DNA of 64,000 nt from Bugula neritina (Eukaryota; Bryozoa; Gymnolaemata; Cheilostomatida; Bugulidae): the NCBI GenBank assembly GCA_964035545.1, contig OZ037766.1, positions 30,675,274 through 30,739,273 on the forward strand. The letters are read 5' to 3'. The translations under genes were made by a program, and so were the position numbers. Of the stretch, positions 24,144-41,874 are shown one piece after another (the first letter of the stretch is position 1; each line of letters starts with the position of its first letter). The notes beneath the pieces were generated by a model. It was not told the origin of the DNA, ran no database searches, and worked only from the letters and a program-made list of their open reading frames with translations.

Positions 24144-27100
24144 ATGTCACAAGTGTCAAGGTCAATCAAGTGTGTGGTGGTAGGAGATGGTACAGTTGGT
24201 AAGACTTGTATGCTTATATCCTACACTACAGACAGCTTCCCTGGCGAATATGTGCCCACAGTGTAAGTATACATTCTTTTAGGTCTATACTTACCTCCTT
24301 CTATCACCCAATTAGAGTGTTTTATAATATCTTGTATTTTTCCAACATTATATAAAATCAAATCTAGTACAGTGACAGTTTTATGTTAGAAGATTCAAGC
24401 ATTGCAGTTTCTGCAATATGTCGTTCTTTGTAAATGTAATTCCGTTTTAAGGGTCACTGATTCTGCAAATCATTCCTAAATAATTAATACATGAACTCTA
24501 TAGTACGTATCAGTCACTAATGGCATTCTGCAGGTTTAAGGAGTTATAGTTTTGTTCTAGTCGTGCTTGCTCTTGTTATCTAACATGTTTTAATCATAAC
24601 CTGTTGGTTGGTTTAATTCAGAAGTTTTAAATAAGCAAATAATTTAGATTTAGTAAATAGTGTTTTTCTACTCTTGTGGGTGATGGAATTAAGAGGACCT
24701 TCAGTTACATCTCACTATATGTTTTACCATATCTCACTTCACCACACTACAATGTTTGTGTTTAACTTTTTTAACTCTTGACATCTTTGAATAAAATTCT
24801 TGCTTTCCTGACTATATTATCATGTTTCAATTGCGTATTACTTCTTTTTGCGTAGATTTGACAACTATACGGCACCTATAACAGTAGACGGCACACAAGT
24901 CCAGCTGGCATTGTGGGATACGGCAGGACAGGAAGACTACGACAGACTGCGCCCCCTATCATATCCTCAAGTAGGTTCCTCGCTTGTGCTAACCATGTAT
25001 TTCCTGTGTGCAAACTCTCAATTGTGAATTTTCAGTGTTAATGATAATATTTCCTTTCTTTCCAGGTTCAATACATGGGTAATTAAACAGCAATTAATAT
25101 TGGCTTTTATTTTGTTGATTGTTACAAATAATTTAATAGTTATTAACTCTAGTTCTAATTGGGAGTTGTGGCATCAATGACTTAGCGATCCAGAGCTTAG
25201 CTTGTACTATAAGATGTTGAATAATGTTGTTTGGTGACTTACATTTGTGCAGATTTATCGATATATGACTGAGTAAAATATCAGTTATTCTCTACCAACA
25301 CCTGTGAACACTGAGCAAACTATAATATATGTTGGGAATTCGTAGTTGTCTACCCGAAAAGAACTTGTTTTATCAATTTTCAAGCAGTGAGACTGTTGGT
25401 ACGAATAAGATCATTATCCACGCCATTGAGTATCTGTGTGTCATATAGAAACTCGGGAATTGTTCTCTCCTTTATATTAACTCCTGTTTATACATCTCGG
25501 TATTATCGTCCATAGTTGAAGTTTCATTTAAAAAAAAAAATTTTTAACTTGGCTGATTTGAATCAAATTAAATTTAAAGGTTTTCTTTTTAAAAAATAAT
25601 TACTGCTGCCACTGAAATGCAATCACCCTAGCTGCTGCCATCATTCAGTGCTAGCTAGCATTTATCGGCCTAGGCATACTTTGTCGTAACGTAGGAGTTA
25701 ATGTGAAACGACAGACAATTTTAAAATGTCCAGGCTGAGCAGTACGGCGTTATGTTTTGTCGAGGATCAAACACTAGTTGATTAAAAAAGTACGCCGGGC
25801 TCCTATTGCATATAAATGTCCAATGAGGTGTCATAAATTCTACCCAATAGCGGACTTTGATAACCTCAGCCCGGACATTTGAATAACGGCTGTTATTTCG
25901 CGTTACGTCCTTCGTTACATGGAAGTGTGCCTGAGCCTCAAAGTCATCTCATCATGTTGAATTTTGTTGGTCAGTTATTGAACCAATAGCAGCCACTCTG
26001 AAAATGTTCTCGGCTAGACTCTGACAACTCATGTTATATTACACTGTTGTAGACGGATGTGTTCTTAGTCTGCTTCAGTATCATGTCCCCCTCCTCATTT
26101 GATAATGTTAGCAGTAAATGGATTCCTGAGATTAGACATCATTGCCCTGATGCTCCAGTTATATTAGTCGGTAAGTGTTGCCTATTTGGAAGTCATTGCT
26201 TTCTTCACAATCTCACATTTTTAGGTAGTGCAGTGAGCAGTCCCTTCTAATTACCGTATACTATACTAGCTCAGCACAATATAAAGATAACGTATTCAGC
26301 CATTAAGCACCACTATGTCTTTTGTTTATCGTATCAATCGAGTGTTAACACCATTTGGGAACATAACTTCTGCATCTAAAAAAAAAAATTAGGCGTTTTT
26401 GTTCAATATGTGAAAAAACTACTGTTTTTTCCGGCATGAAACGATGAATTTCTGAATAATTTAAATTTTTTATTTGGGTCACTGGTGTGCTATATGAGTT
26501 GAAAAATGATCTTATGTAATCTGTCATTTTCTCCAGACACGGAATTATAAGAGTTCCGAGGAAGTGCCAGAGCCCTGGATTTATATCTGATAATATATTT
26601 AAAACTGAGACAATGATATTTGGGGGAAAATAAAATCGTCTTGTATTCATTTAAACATTCTTACTATCACAACCTTGACGTGTCTTGGTGATTGAAGGTA
26701 CTAAACTAGATCTGAGAGACGATAGGCAGTGCCTGTCAGAGTTAGCTGCTAAAGGTCTTTCACCAGTCAAGAGAGAGCAAGGCCAAAAATTAGCGAGTAA
26801 GGTTCACACTAGAAAATATCTTGAGTGTTCAGCCTTGACCCAGCAAGGCCTCAAAAGGGTGAGTCACCGTGGAGTTAGAGTACTATATGAGTTAAAAGTA
26901 CCAGTAGTACTATGATTGGAGTACCAGTAGTACTATGAGTAAGAGTACCAGTACTATGAGTTAGTGTTTAATAAACTCCTTTTTTCCTCCACAACTCTAC
27001 ACCCAAGATTCATCTGCTAGAGCAATTCTTTGGGTCATAAAATATTACTTGTATTTCAATCAGCCCAACTGATGTAAATTTTGTGGTTAATTTTAAAGTA

Positions 27101-27418
27101 TACACAACTATTATGTCAGCATTTATACTGTAATTAACTTGAGCCATTTGCGATTGACTTTGTGCTGTATGGAATCTAACTGCATTGTCTTATTTTACTG
27201 ATCCTTACAAACACTGCTCTACCTCTTGAACAATAAGTTTGGTTTTATCTCTTATTTTATAAATACCATTTAGAATTATACTATAATGATATTGTATACC
27301 ATACTATTAATTCGGTTTTGTAAAAGTTCCATGCTACTTTTAGATATTCGATGAGGCTGTTAGATCGGTGATTGAGCCAGCTCCTAAGCCGACAAAGAAG
27401 GGTTGTGTTATTCTCTAG
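24144..27418 (+). CDS. Mtl: Rho-family small GTPase, Mig-2/Mtl type (Rac subfamily)
   Basis: Membrane-attached molecular switch that controls actin and cell shape, 195 aa. Exons: 24144-24262, 24856-24970, 26053-26170, 26698-26858, 27344-27418; all phases agree. Motifs: P-loop GDGTVGKT (residues 14-21), switch I YVPTVFDNY, switch [24 protein letters not shown] for guanine, CSAL (G5), and a Rho insert ending in KREQGQKLA. Thr in the P-loop where Rac1 has Ala, [12 protein letters not shown], and KREQGQKLA point to Mig-2/Mtl rather than Rac1 or Cdc42. The C-terminus is KKGCVIL, a CAAX box ending in Leu, which predicts geranylgeranylation. The polybasic stretch before it is short. The ATG opens the conserved N-terminus directly. 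A poly(A) signal AATAAA lies at 28253-28258, only about 330 bases before the DDX3 start codon. Confidence 0.95.
25690..25930. promoter_or_regulatory. CpG-richer pocket inside Rho GTPase intron 2
   Basis: A local rise in CpG with two CCAAT boxes (CCAATGAGG, CCAATAGCGG), unlike the rest of the intron. It could be an internal promoter, an enhancer or a transposon remnant. No ORF was recognised. Confidence 0.3.
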
Positions 27419-27529
27419 TTTCTGTCGTTCCCTTGCCCACTTGTTTCTTCGGTCATTATAACAATTGTCTCAAAAATGGACTTCACTGTGTTGTGTGATG
27501 CCAAAAGAACGTAATATGAACACAAGGCT

Positions 27530-27631
27530 GACATCACATCTCATCTTAATGATGTAGCTGCATGATTTGATGACATCACATCTCATCTTGATGGTGTAGC
27601 CGCATGATTTGATGGCATCATATCTCATCTC
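27530..27631. repeat. 42-bp tandem repeat in the 3' UTR of the Rho GTPase gene
   Basis: Two full units (27530-27571, 27572-27613) and a partial third. The unit begins GACATCACATCTCATCTT and includes GTAGC(T/C)GCATGATTTGAT. Confidence 0.85.
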
Positions 27632-28591
27632 ACTCAATTGTTGTTTCATCATTTAGTTTTGGTGTGAAGCCTTACTAAACTTGTCAAGAACTCCTCAAAT
27701 AGTTTTAAAGAACACTTATTTAGAAGATAAGTATTTTCATATCTTTAATCTAAATGTTTATTTCGAATCATTGACAACCAAATATATAAACTTATTTATG
27801 TAAGCCATGTTCTGTAAAAGTTGTACTCACTGCAACACTTACATAGTCTTATATGGAGTAGTCTGTCTAATATAATTTTGGGCAGATAATTCCCAATATT
27901 TCTGTGCTAATTTTTGCAGTTTTAAATTGTTTTCATTGTTGAACAGCTTTTGATAGTTAATTTCACTTTTCTGTGACATAAAATAGTTACTGTTATTATT
28001 AATATTTGGTTGCTAATAATATTTTTATCTTACTCAAATGTTTTTTAATATAATGTAGGCTGAATTTCTAATATATCTATATAAACATGCATAACTATTG
28101 CATCTTATCGGTAAAAGGATAATCTAATAATCTTTAATTTTATGTTGGTTGGAACAGAATAACTCATGTTGTAATTGCATTTATTCAATTAATTTTTTGT
28201 CTGTATAACTTTAATTTTCTTTTTCTTTTAAAGTATTTTTGAATGGTTATAAAATAAAGATACATAGAACACATGAACATCGGCTACTTTAAAAAACTAG
28301 CTGTTGAAAATGTACATGAGTTGATAGTTTTAAATAATGTTCTAAAACATACGCCCGTATATAAATCATTAAGCTGTTCCAATGAACGTTGTGAAAATGT
28401 AGATGAAATCTGGAGGGCTAATGTCGAGTTATCTACTCTTGCTCATGTGCGGAGTAACTCAAAACGGAAACTTACATGTGCGCCATATCCGGTCGAATTG
28501 TTTCTTTGCCGCAAAAGCCAAAGTTGCGTGTATATCACTTTTTCTTTTGTGCTCAAAAATTTTCTTCAAAAGAGATATAATTTTTCATAAT

Positions 28592-33978
<5,387 letters not shown>

Positions 33979-35529
33979 ACTTCTCCCGCCATCACTGATT
34001 GCCTTGGACTCATGTATTAGATGTTACTTAGTTAGTATTATTCCTACCTGTGTGTCTACCAATACGGACAGTGATATTGTAATAATTTAGTCCTCTACTG
34101 TATTCGTAGGCTGCAAAAAAGCAAGTGATGTTGTATTCACACAACCATGTTGTATTATAATCATGCTGCCTGTTTCGTGTCAGCAATATTATGTCGTCAG
34201 CACCCCCCTCTTACCCCTTAGCATCATCTGGCTCAAAATCACAGCCGAAGCTGTAACTTATGGCCTCTCACTAGTATTATTATTATAAATTATAAACGGC
34301 TGTTCTCAACGATATTAGCTAGAAGTGGCTCTCATTTCTCTCTGGCTGCATGTTTCGTTAGGGCTGGAAGTTTGAGTCGTCTAGTTTTATCTGACATCAC
34401 ATTGTAAATTATAGACACTGCAAAGTGCCCAGCTTGCTGGCCAAGAAATTACTCATTAGAATATATTAATGTTAAATTGAATTTTTCTCTAATATTTAGG
34501 TTTTATTCTCTATAATTGGTCAGTTTGTAACTTGAAAATTATAATTATTATTTGCACTCACATCTCTCATGACATGTGAGTACTTGGGATGCAATAACTT
34601 AGGATTTTTTGTTTAAATTCGTGAATTGTTGAGAGCATCGTTTTTGTGGAGTTTTCGTAGCGCTGCTCTACTCTTAGGTAATGTGTACAGTTTTCCGTCA
34701 ATTCTTTGTACATAGCTTACTGGCTTATTGCCGGCCTTCCTGATTTCAAAAACTGTGTGAATATTTTAGTCATGTATTCGTATTTTATAGTCCTTGGGCC
34801 TTTACTTTGCAGGGCATCTATGTCACCGCCCGACTTTCTGACCAAAGTCTAACATAATTTGTACGTGTCATGCTTCTAAAATTGTTTGCAAGGCGTCTTT
34901 CAGTTACTACTTATTTAAGCTGATATCTCAATTTGCTGTTTCTCGAGGCCGCTCTCTCTTTTCTCGAGTTTTTCATTACAGGTAATCATTAGTTCTATAT
35001 TCCTAAACTTCTCTAGTGATTTATGTTCTAGCCAGCATGACTCTTGCTAATGTTTGTGGCAATTTAATTTCTCGTTTACGATTGGTGCTAATAATTATTC
35101 TTGTTTTTATCTTGGGAAAGGAAACTTTGGTTATTTTACGACTAGGATATCGTAAGCTTTATTACCGAAATTTACAATTGTCTATATGGCCACAAATTGT
35201 ACTATAATTCCAAGTTTTGATGCTATAGCTATGTTGACGACATAGTATTGTATATATAAACTGTTATATACTCACTGCTCCTCAACAACTCCTGCCATCC
35301 TAACATGATTAGGTGCTGCAGGTTCCAATGTTTCTATTTATTAATGGCGCAGTGACATTTCAATAATATAATGGGCAGCAGTATTTGTGTTTTATTGTCA
35401 AATCACATTGTAGTTGTTTTTATCTGATGATCAAATAAAAACATTCTTATCACTTGACAATAGTTGTTCTCTTATCTTTAAAACAAGTTCGATTTATCTG
35501 TTAGTTGATGCAATACTTGTAAATTCAAG

Positions 35530-35610
35530 TTAATAGGGAGCATCTGTGGTCTAGTGTGCTAAGCTAGTGGACTGAATACCAATAAGGCAAGGTTGGAAGC
35601 CAAAACAGCG
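35530..35610 (+). mobile_element. tRNA-derived SINE-like head
   Basis: CTGTGGTCTAGTGTGCTAAG (A-box-like) and GGTTGGAAGCC (B-box-like) lie about 50 bases apart. The CTGTGGTCTAG start is shared with the element at 47405-47585. No clear tail was seen. Confidence 0.45.
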
Positions 35611-36249
35611 AAAGCCCATCTTTTCTATCAAGTGTTGTCCGACAGATCTGTTCAGTTGAGACTGACTCAGAAACATGACAAGTGTAAAAGCCAAAATATG
35701 TAATTAAAATACTGAGCTCTTTCAAAGTTATCAGAGTTTTGCATATCTGAGATGTGGGGATATATGATATCTGGTTGAAAACAATGTTGGTTTGCAGTAA
35801 GTCGGACCTAAATGGTTTGTTACAGAATACACTGCTCAAGTGTTCATAAAATTAGTCAAATTGCACTTGAGTTGGTGCTCAAAGTACTAAACTTCATGCT
35901 ATATCCGTGGTTTAATCAAATTTACTCATTGGCTTAAACTTGAGCGTTGCTATAGTATTATTCAGTATGCTTTTATGTAGCAATAACAGGCATCTACTTG
36001 GCAGGAGGAGTTGTCTGCTCTCATTTCATGAAGAAAATGATAGAGCATCACGTGATGGTCATGTGAACTCTGCAAGCTGTAACGTATAGTTGATGTATTA
36101 TGAGAAGTTTGTTAAATTTCAGGACTATCAGGTATTGTCATGGTCGAGAGAAACTTTATTACATTATGCTGGGTGACAATCACTTAACTCTTTATGAAAA
36201 TGACTATTAATATTAAATATTCTAACTTATATGACATTTTTATTTTTAT

Positions 36250-36790
36250 TTTAGGTTGAGTATAGGCATACTCATAATGATACTGATAGTGATAGCAATA
36301 CTCAGTATAACTATAACTATGAGTATGAGTATGACTATCAGTATCACTATAAGTTTGAGTATCACTATGGCTATCAGTATTACAAATACTGGTAGTGTTG
36401 CGGTTAGTATTAGACTTAGTATTACGATAAAGTTGAAGTATGAAGTTAAACTGAAAGTAACACCTAATCTTATACTTACAGTTTTATAAAATTATCATCA
36501 TAAATCATTCAAAATCTAGGTAAATATGGCATGTGATTAATAATAGTATTGATATTTATGATGATGGTGATTTAATTTCATTATCATTATGATTAACAAT
36601 TACAATTTCATTGTCATTGTGGATATACTTATAGTGAGTGCTAGTAGTAATATGTCTACTGCTATTAGTACTGCTACTAGTAGTAACATTTATACTAATA
36701 CTTCCCTGCTACTAATAACTTCACTTTTAGTACTACTATTATAATATAAATATTCATTGTGATTATGACAAGTGATGATCAACTCAATTC
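36250..36790. repeat. Cryptic simple-sequence zone (GATAGTGATA/GAGTATGAGT words)
   Basis: Runs of ACTGATAGTGATA, TATGAGTATGAGTATGACTA and GCTACTAGTAGTAA without a fixed unit, as in the 12.6-14.7 kb zone. Confidence 0.6.
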
Positions 36791-37373
36791 TTAACTAATA
36801 CTATGTACACATTTACATTATACTGAGTGTGACACACCAATTTTTTTTTTTTGCAACCTGAGTTTGTATTTACTGAATTTTATTAGTAATGCTAATTTGA
36901 TTCTGATGTAGCTAATTAATACCATAGTATTTAGTCTTTTGCCTAATTCATGTCAGGAACCTGGCACAAAGCATTAGAAATGAATAGAAAGCTTTCGATT
37001 AACTAAATAATTTAAAATTATATGATCAACTGTTTTTGATGGACACAAAAATCTCTCCTTTTGAATAAAATGTGTGGTGAATTATTAATACAGGTAAATA
37101 AATTTGAGTCTTTGCAACAATGACTGGAAAAAATTATTTGGTTAGGCAATAGCTCGTTTTTGAAAAACAAAAGCTATATATCACATCCTTAGGCTTTCTT
37201 CAGTTTAGCAAAATGATTTCAAAGAAAGTTTTTAATCAAGGATTTATGATTTGATTAAAGTACTAAAATCTAGCAACTTTGTAATGTTATTTTATTCATA
37301 TTTTTTCAAGAATCAAGATGTGAAAGTTCGTTTCCCTCCAGTGAACATTGTAACCTGCTACTGAAAGAACACC

Positions 37374-39002
37374 ATGATGCCTACATATATGTTCAGTTAC
37401 TTTGAGTTTAATCCAATAGTTAACAACTTCTTGTTTCTCAATTGGAACAGTACAAATGGCTCAGGTTTGTTTCTCTATTAATTTTAATATATTTTTCATG
37501 TAATAACAATAAAAGCCTGTGGCCCAACAATTTCTTGCTAAGTTGCAAATGATGTCACAAAAAAACACTGGCATGTGGAATAATGGTGGAAAATTGCATG
37601 GCCAAGTTTTAGGAGACAGGACGAGAGTTTGTGAATTCACGCAGCAAGTTGTTTTTAGCTTAGCTGCAAGTGGAATAAAGCACATATTACTGCTTTTTCA
37701 GGTATTACTGGAATATGTGTGGCAGTTTTAGCTCTTATTCTAATTTTGGAGCTCATACGAACTCTCACAGAATACCTCACTCACCTTTCTAAGGTTGATC
37801 CCCTTAGCCTTAGCACCAGTGTGCCCATCAGCTCTGACAGATCACCACTGTTACGGGCACTGATGATTCCGCCCAGTATTGAAAATGTAAAAAAGTACAG
37901 GTAAGCGAGGTTAGATGCAAAAGTCATCGTGTTTTGTTTGCGAAGCTTTACCGTCAGAAGAAATGTTAATTAACTGCTTTTGCTATTTTAAGATTCAGAG
38001 CTTGTGTTTATTCTCTTTTTGTTGGTTACTGTTTTGTTCTTAAAAAGACAATAGTTAGAAATTGAGTTACCATTCTTATAAGATGTTAGCTTGATTTGCT
38101 AGTGCAAATTATGCTATTGCCTTGATAATTTCTACTGGCATATACTAGTTCTAATTCTCTCAATATGTAATGCTGAATATTATATTAGAGTGTTTTACAA
38201 TAACATTGGGCTATATTGCATGACCGTTATAATTATATTATATATATGCTAACTGCTGGTACACATGTTATAAAGTATAGCGTGAGGTTGCAGCAAAATT
38301 TCCATAGTCTAGTTAATGTAACGTTGAGCTGTATTCATAATTAAGCAGGCTTTGCTCTGCATATACGAAGAATAGTCTCGCATTTAAATAGTTCATTGCA
38401 TTGTTGTGAAACTGTGTATATTAAAGCTGCCTGTACTGCTGCTATGTTTTAGAATAAAGTTGCACCTGATAAAGTCTCTACTGGTGCCTCTTCAGATGTT
38501 TGCAGGGTTTCTTCTCATGCTTGCTGTCATGACTTACAATACATTCGTATTCCTCACTCTTGTTATTGGTCAGTTTTTTTTTGTTATAGCTTTTTATTGG
38601 TCAATTCTTTTTTGTTATAACTTCTCATTGGTCAGTTTCTTTTGTTATAGCTTTTCATTGTTCAGTAACTATATTCTTATAGCCCATCAACTTCTAGCAC
38701 AAAATAAGTTGAAGAAAAAATGCAAATGCAAGAGGTAGAATTGTGCTTTCCTTTATTAATTCCGTTGCAATGATCAAAGAAAGATGTATTGAAAATTATA
38801 TCCAGTAAAACATGATTGTATACTTATGTTTGTAGGTGGCGGGGTCGCTTACTTCTTCTTCTCGTACATCAGAGATAGGATAAAGTGTAAATTTGCTCAA
38901 CAAACTAAAAGTTTTTCAGAAGAAAGTGAATTGATACGTCAGGCCATGACTTCATCATCTCGTATACAGCAGTATAATACGATAGAGGGTGCAACTCCTT
39001 AG
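37374..39002 (+). CDS. SLC31A: CTR/SLC31 copper transporter
   Basis: Trimeric Cu(I) importer or vesicular copper channel, 190 aa. Exons: 37374-37464, 37702-37900, 38453-38568, 38836-39002; all phases agree. The N-terminus is short (MMPTYMFSYFEFNPI) and leads into FLFLNWNSTNGSG. Three membrane segments follow: TM1 about residues 32-52 (ITGICVAVLALILILEL), TM2 about 110-126 with the copper-gating MxxxM at Met119-Met123 (LLMLAVMTYN), and TM3 about 127-146 (VIGGGVAYFFF). The long TM1-TM2 loop fits the family. A stop codon (TGA) sits four codons before the ATG, so the first Met is well placed unless an upstream exon joins. The tail has one Cys and no terminal HCH motif. The poly(A) signal is at 39469-39474. 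Confidence 0.9.
38562..38672 (+). repeat. About 31-bp tandem repeat carrying the exon 3 donor, CTR intron 3
   Basis: The real junction (exon ends GTTATTG at 38568, intron starts GTCAGTTT) is followed by copies reading TTATTGGTCAATTC, CTCATTGGTCAGTTTC and TTCATTGTTCAG, separated by TTTTGTTATAGCTT. There are four copies in all, three of them with the (T/A)TTG|GTCA(G/A)TT donor. Confidence 0.85.
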
Positions 39003-39826
39003 GTGTATTGAGCAGTAAAATATTACAGTAACTATAGAGATGTAATATAATCAGTAATTATATTAAGTATTATAGTGAGACCATAATCAACATTGCTATA
39101 CCATGATTGTTTAACAAATATTATAAACACCTAGCAGACATTATTTGAATCTGTTTTGAGCGAAATTTGTGCGGATACTAAACAATAGAGTGATAATACA
39201 ATGGAATAAAGTATAGTTTTCTAGTGCTAGTATATCATGCATTCTATATATTGACATGTTCTATAGGTAATCTGCTGGTACAGTCAGTAACGTCTATAGG
39301 CTCAGTTTTATACTATTTATATTAAGTTACTTTTCATAATGCATAATAATATGTTTAGTCTATGCAGAGTATAAAATATTTTTCTTGCATTGCTTTAAAT
39401 TGTCATTGCTTGATGATTACATGCAGGTTATTGCTTCTATACCAATTTATTATATTTTAATTTTATTTAATAAAACCTTTATGGAACTAATGATATCTAG
39501 TTGTTTTAATAATTTTTATTTTTCATTGTATTATTAATAATTAATATATAATGTTATGAACATGTGCTACTACATAATACTAGTATCACCTTTCTAAAAC
39601 ATCACATCCTTTGCTAACGCAAAGAGTTATCTGCACCTGAATGAATACTGTGGTTACTTTTAATATTATTATGTTGCTAAAATAAGATAATTGATGTGGT
39701 AATAAGCTCAATGATGGCAGCATCTGGCAGTTCTCATGATGCACATTTCAGAAGTCACATGGTAGAACTTTTGAATTATATATGATATCTTCATTTGGTA
39801 ACTCATTTCAACAGCAGTCCTCTACG
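39003..39826. other. CTR 3' UTR and spacer
   Basis: AT-rich sequence with the CTR poly(A) signal at 39469. No other feature seen. Confidence 0.6.
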
Positions 39827-40926
39827 ATGAAGAGTCTAATATCTTTATTTTTCTGTGCTCTACTTTTTAGTAAGTATATCAGTCAGGAACGTGTAACATG
39901 CAGGAACTCCTATTAGACTATATATGCACACTGCCGACATACTTTGATGACCTTGACCAACTGTCTCACATACACAACTTGCAAGGCTAACTTATGTAAC
40001 ATCTCCAGCTGCAGCTAGCAGTCATTTATATATATAGTATATTTTATTTTATACTGATAGCAATTGCTTGTTTCAATTAAGCTGTGTATATATATATATA
40101 TAAGCTAAATTATTTTATATTTAGCTGCAGTTCACAGCTGCTACCTGGTCAGATTTCCAGTTTGTGGAACTAATGGCAAGACGTACCACAATGACTGCTA
40201 TTTGAAAGTTGAGAATAGCAGGCTACTCAAGAGCTCTCCAAGTGAGTCCACCATCTTTATGCATTTTACAGATCTGTGTGTGCCTGTGTGTGTGCGTGTG
40301 TAAGGGTCATGCGGGGGGGGGGGGGGGAGGGGGAGGGCTTGAAACAGCTACTGTACACAGATTTAGTTATATATGCAGTCATTTGCAAAAGTTTAAGACT
40401 CCCTGTCAAAATAACAATATGTTTTATATGAAAAATTTTTATTGCATGACATGGCAATATTTGTCCTATGTAAATACGTCATCACAGCATTGCCCTGAGC
40501 TAATAATGCATGATATTTTGTTTATACATCAACATTTTGTTAAAGTTATAACATAGAAGAAATACAACGCTATTAGTTTTGTCAGTGCAAAAAGATAATC
40601 AATAATGCTTGATTGTAATAAATGTATATAGTACAAACTGTTTGTGTTTTACTCAGTTATATAATATATTATAGTTGCTGCTGGTTACATAATTGAGACA
40701 TGGGTAGGGCAGCACTTCAAAAAGTTTTGTGTGCACATTATATAATTATATTCTATTTGCTCAATTTAAATGAATTGTTGGATGCAACTCTAAAATTTAA
40801 ATATTTCAGTATTGCTGTTGTTGATACTAAGTTTGTTTTTCTTTTGCAGATGCTACACCAATAGAAACCAAGTATTTGGGAGAATGTGGAAATCCTAGAG
40901 TTGTGCCCTCAATAAACAGAAGATAA
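39827..40926 (+). CDS. Small secreted Kazal-like serine protease inhibitor
   Basis: Predicted secreted protein of 78 aa. Exons: 39827-39869, 40125-40241, 40850-40926; phases agree. Residues 1-18 form a signal peptide (MKSLISLFFCALLF, cleavage probably near AVHS). The Kazal core CYLVRFPVCGTNGKTYHNDC (20-39) matches CxxxxxPVCGTxGxTYxNxC, with the last Cys at 66 (GEC). Only four of the usual six Cys are present: the partners of the C1-C5 disulfide are both missing, while those of C2-C4 and C3-C6 remain. By the family rule the P1 residue is the second after the first retained Cys, here Leu22, which would favour chymotrypsin-, elastase- or subtilisin-like targets. Inhibitory function is inferred. 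The poly(A) signal is at 40973-40978. Confidence 0.85.
40266..40335 (+). repeat. (TG)n plus 15-base poly-G tract in Kazal intron 2
   Basis: An imperfect GT repeat is followed by 15 consecutive G (40313-40327) and a further G-rich stretch. It is located about 25 bases after the exon 2 donor. Confidence 0.9.
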
Positions 40927-41194
40927 TTCCAACAATATTTCAATGCTGTATGATAATATGTATGTACTGAATAATAAATAATATTCATTCAGACAGGCTA
41001 CTATAAAGTAGCTGAGTGAGTTTCAATCATGTGTCTTTTTATAGTGTGATGTACACCAATAAAATAGTATGCTGCGCCTGCATAATAATAATTATTAGTT
41101 ATAATAAAGTTATATGCTATAAAGTAATGAATTGTATGCATTACATACTTAGTATCAAATTATGTATCAAAATAAACAAATATGTCAAAACACA

Positions 41195-41315
41195 CCGAGC
41201 ACACACCGAGCACACACACACGCACACACACACGCACACACACACGCACACACTCACACGCATGCACGCGCACACACGCACACACACACGCACACACACA
41301 CACGCACGCACACAC
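41195..41315. repeat. (CA)n microsatellite
   Basis: Nearly pure CACACA with interspersed CACG and one ATGCACG interruption. Long ORFs on both strands here are repeat artefacts. Confidence 0.97.
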
Positions 41316-41874
41316 ATGCAAATTATATAATTCATACGAGTATATCAATTTAAGTTTTTCATAAGTGGACGGCCACTGCAGTTGAGCATCATATATATAC
41401 TTGATATACCAGTCATAATATTGATTGTAATAACTAAGCTAGAGCTAGAAATGTGTTTTGAAATTACAGAATAGTTAGTGGAAATAATACTATGACAACA
41501 AGGTATAGACTATAGAGTATAATATCTAGTACCTATATATTTCAGTTTTATCACAAATATACTTTATGCAACAAATTGGTACAAACTATAGAAGGTTTAA
41601 ATTGCATGCATATTTACACTGCAATAAAAAATTCCAAATAGTTGTAATTTGAACAACTTAGCAATGGGAAAGAAATAAAAAAGTGAATCAAAATCACTGC
41701 AGTTGTCTTTCTATTATTCGCAACCAAGTCCACGCCCTTACGCATGGTTTGGAATTTTTGGTCGAGCAGTAATCTGATTGGATACTGTGAGCAGGAGTCA
41801 ACTAATCAGCATCACGTAGGTCGTTTGCAAGTCAAGGTCGTGGAAGGGCAACTAATCAAACTAGTAACAAGGTG

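Larger units (their letters stand above)
33979..37373. other. DDX3 3' UTR and DDX3-CTR intergenic region
   Basis: About 1.45 kb of probable 3' UTR runs to the AATAAA at 35434. Beyond it are a SINE-like head (35530), cryptic ACT/AGT simple sequence (36250-36790) and AT-rich DNA. A 77-codon ORF at 36256-36489 is only the simple repeat read as protein. The CTR 5' exon acceptor-like CCCTCCAG (near 37341) suggests a spliced 5' UTR. Confidence 0.5.

Noticed and set aside
25065-25077. Microexon in Rho GTPase intron 2
   Set aside because: It would be 13 bases long and would break the frame between two perfectly matching exons.
36256-36489. 77-codon ORF rich in Ile, Ser, Thr and Met
   Set aside because: It is cryptic simple sequence; no splice context or domain.
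37519-37731. 70-codon ORF as the N-terminal part of the CTR gene
   Set aside because: Splicing 37464 to 37702 gives the conserved FLFLNWNSTNGSG-ITGICVAV junction with matching phase and family spacing. The ORF lies in that intron.
41016-41364. Several ORFs rich in His-Thr or Cys-Val on both strands
   Set aside because: They are the CA microsatellite translated in different frames.
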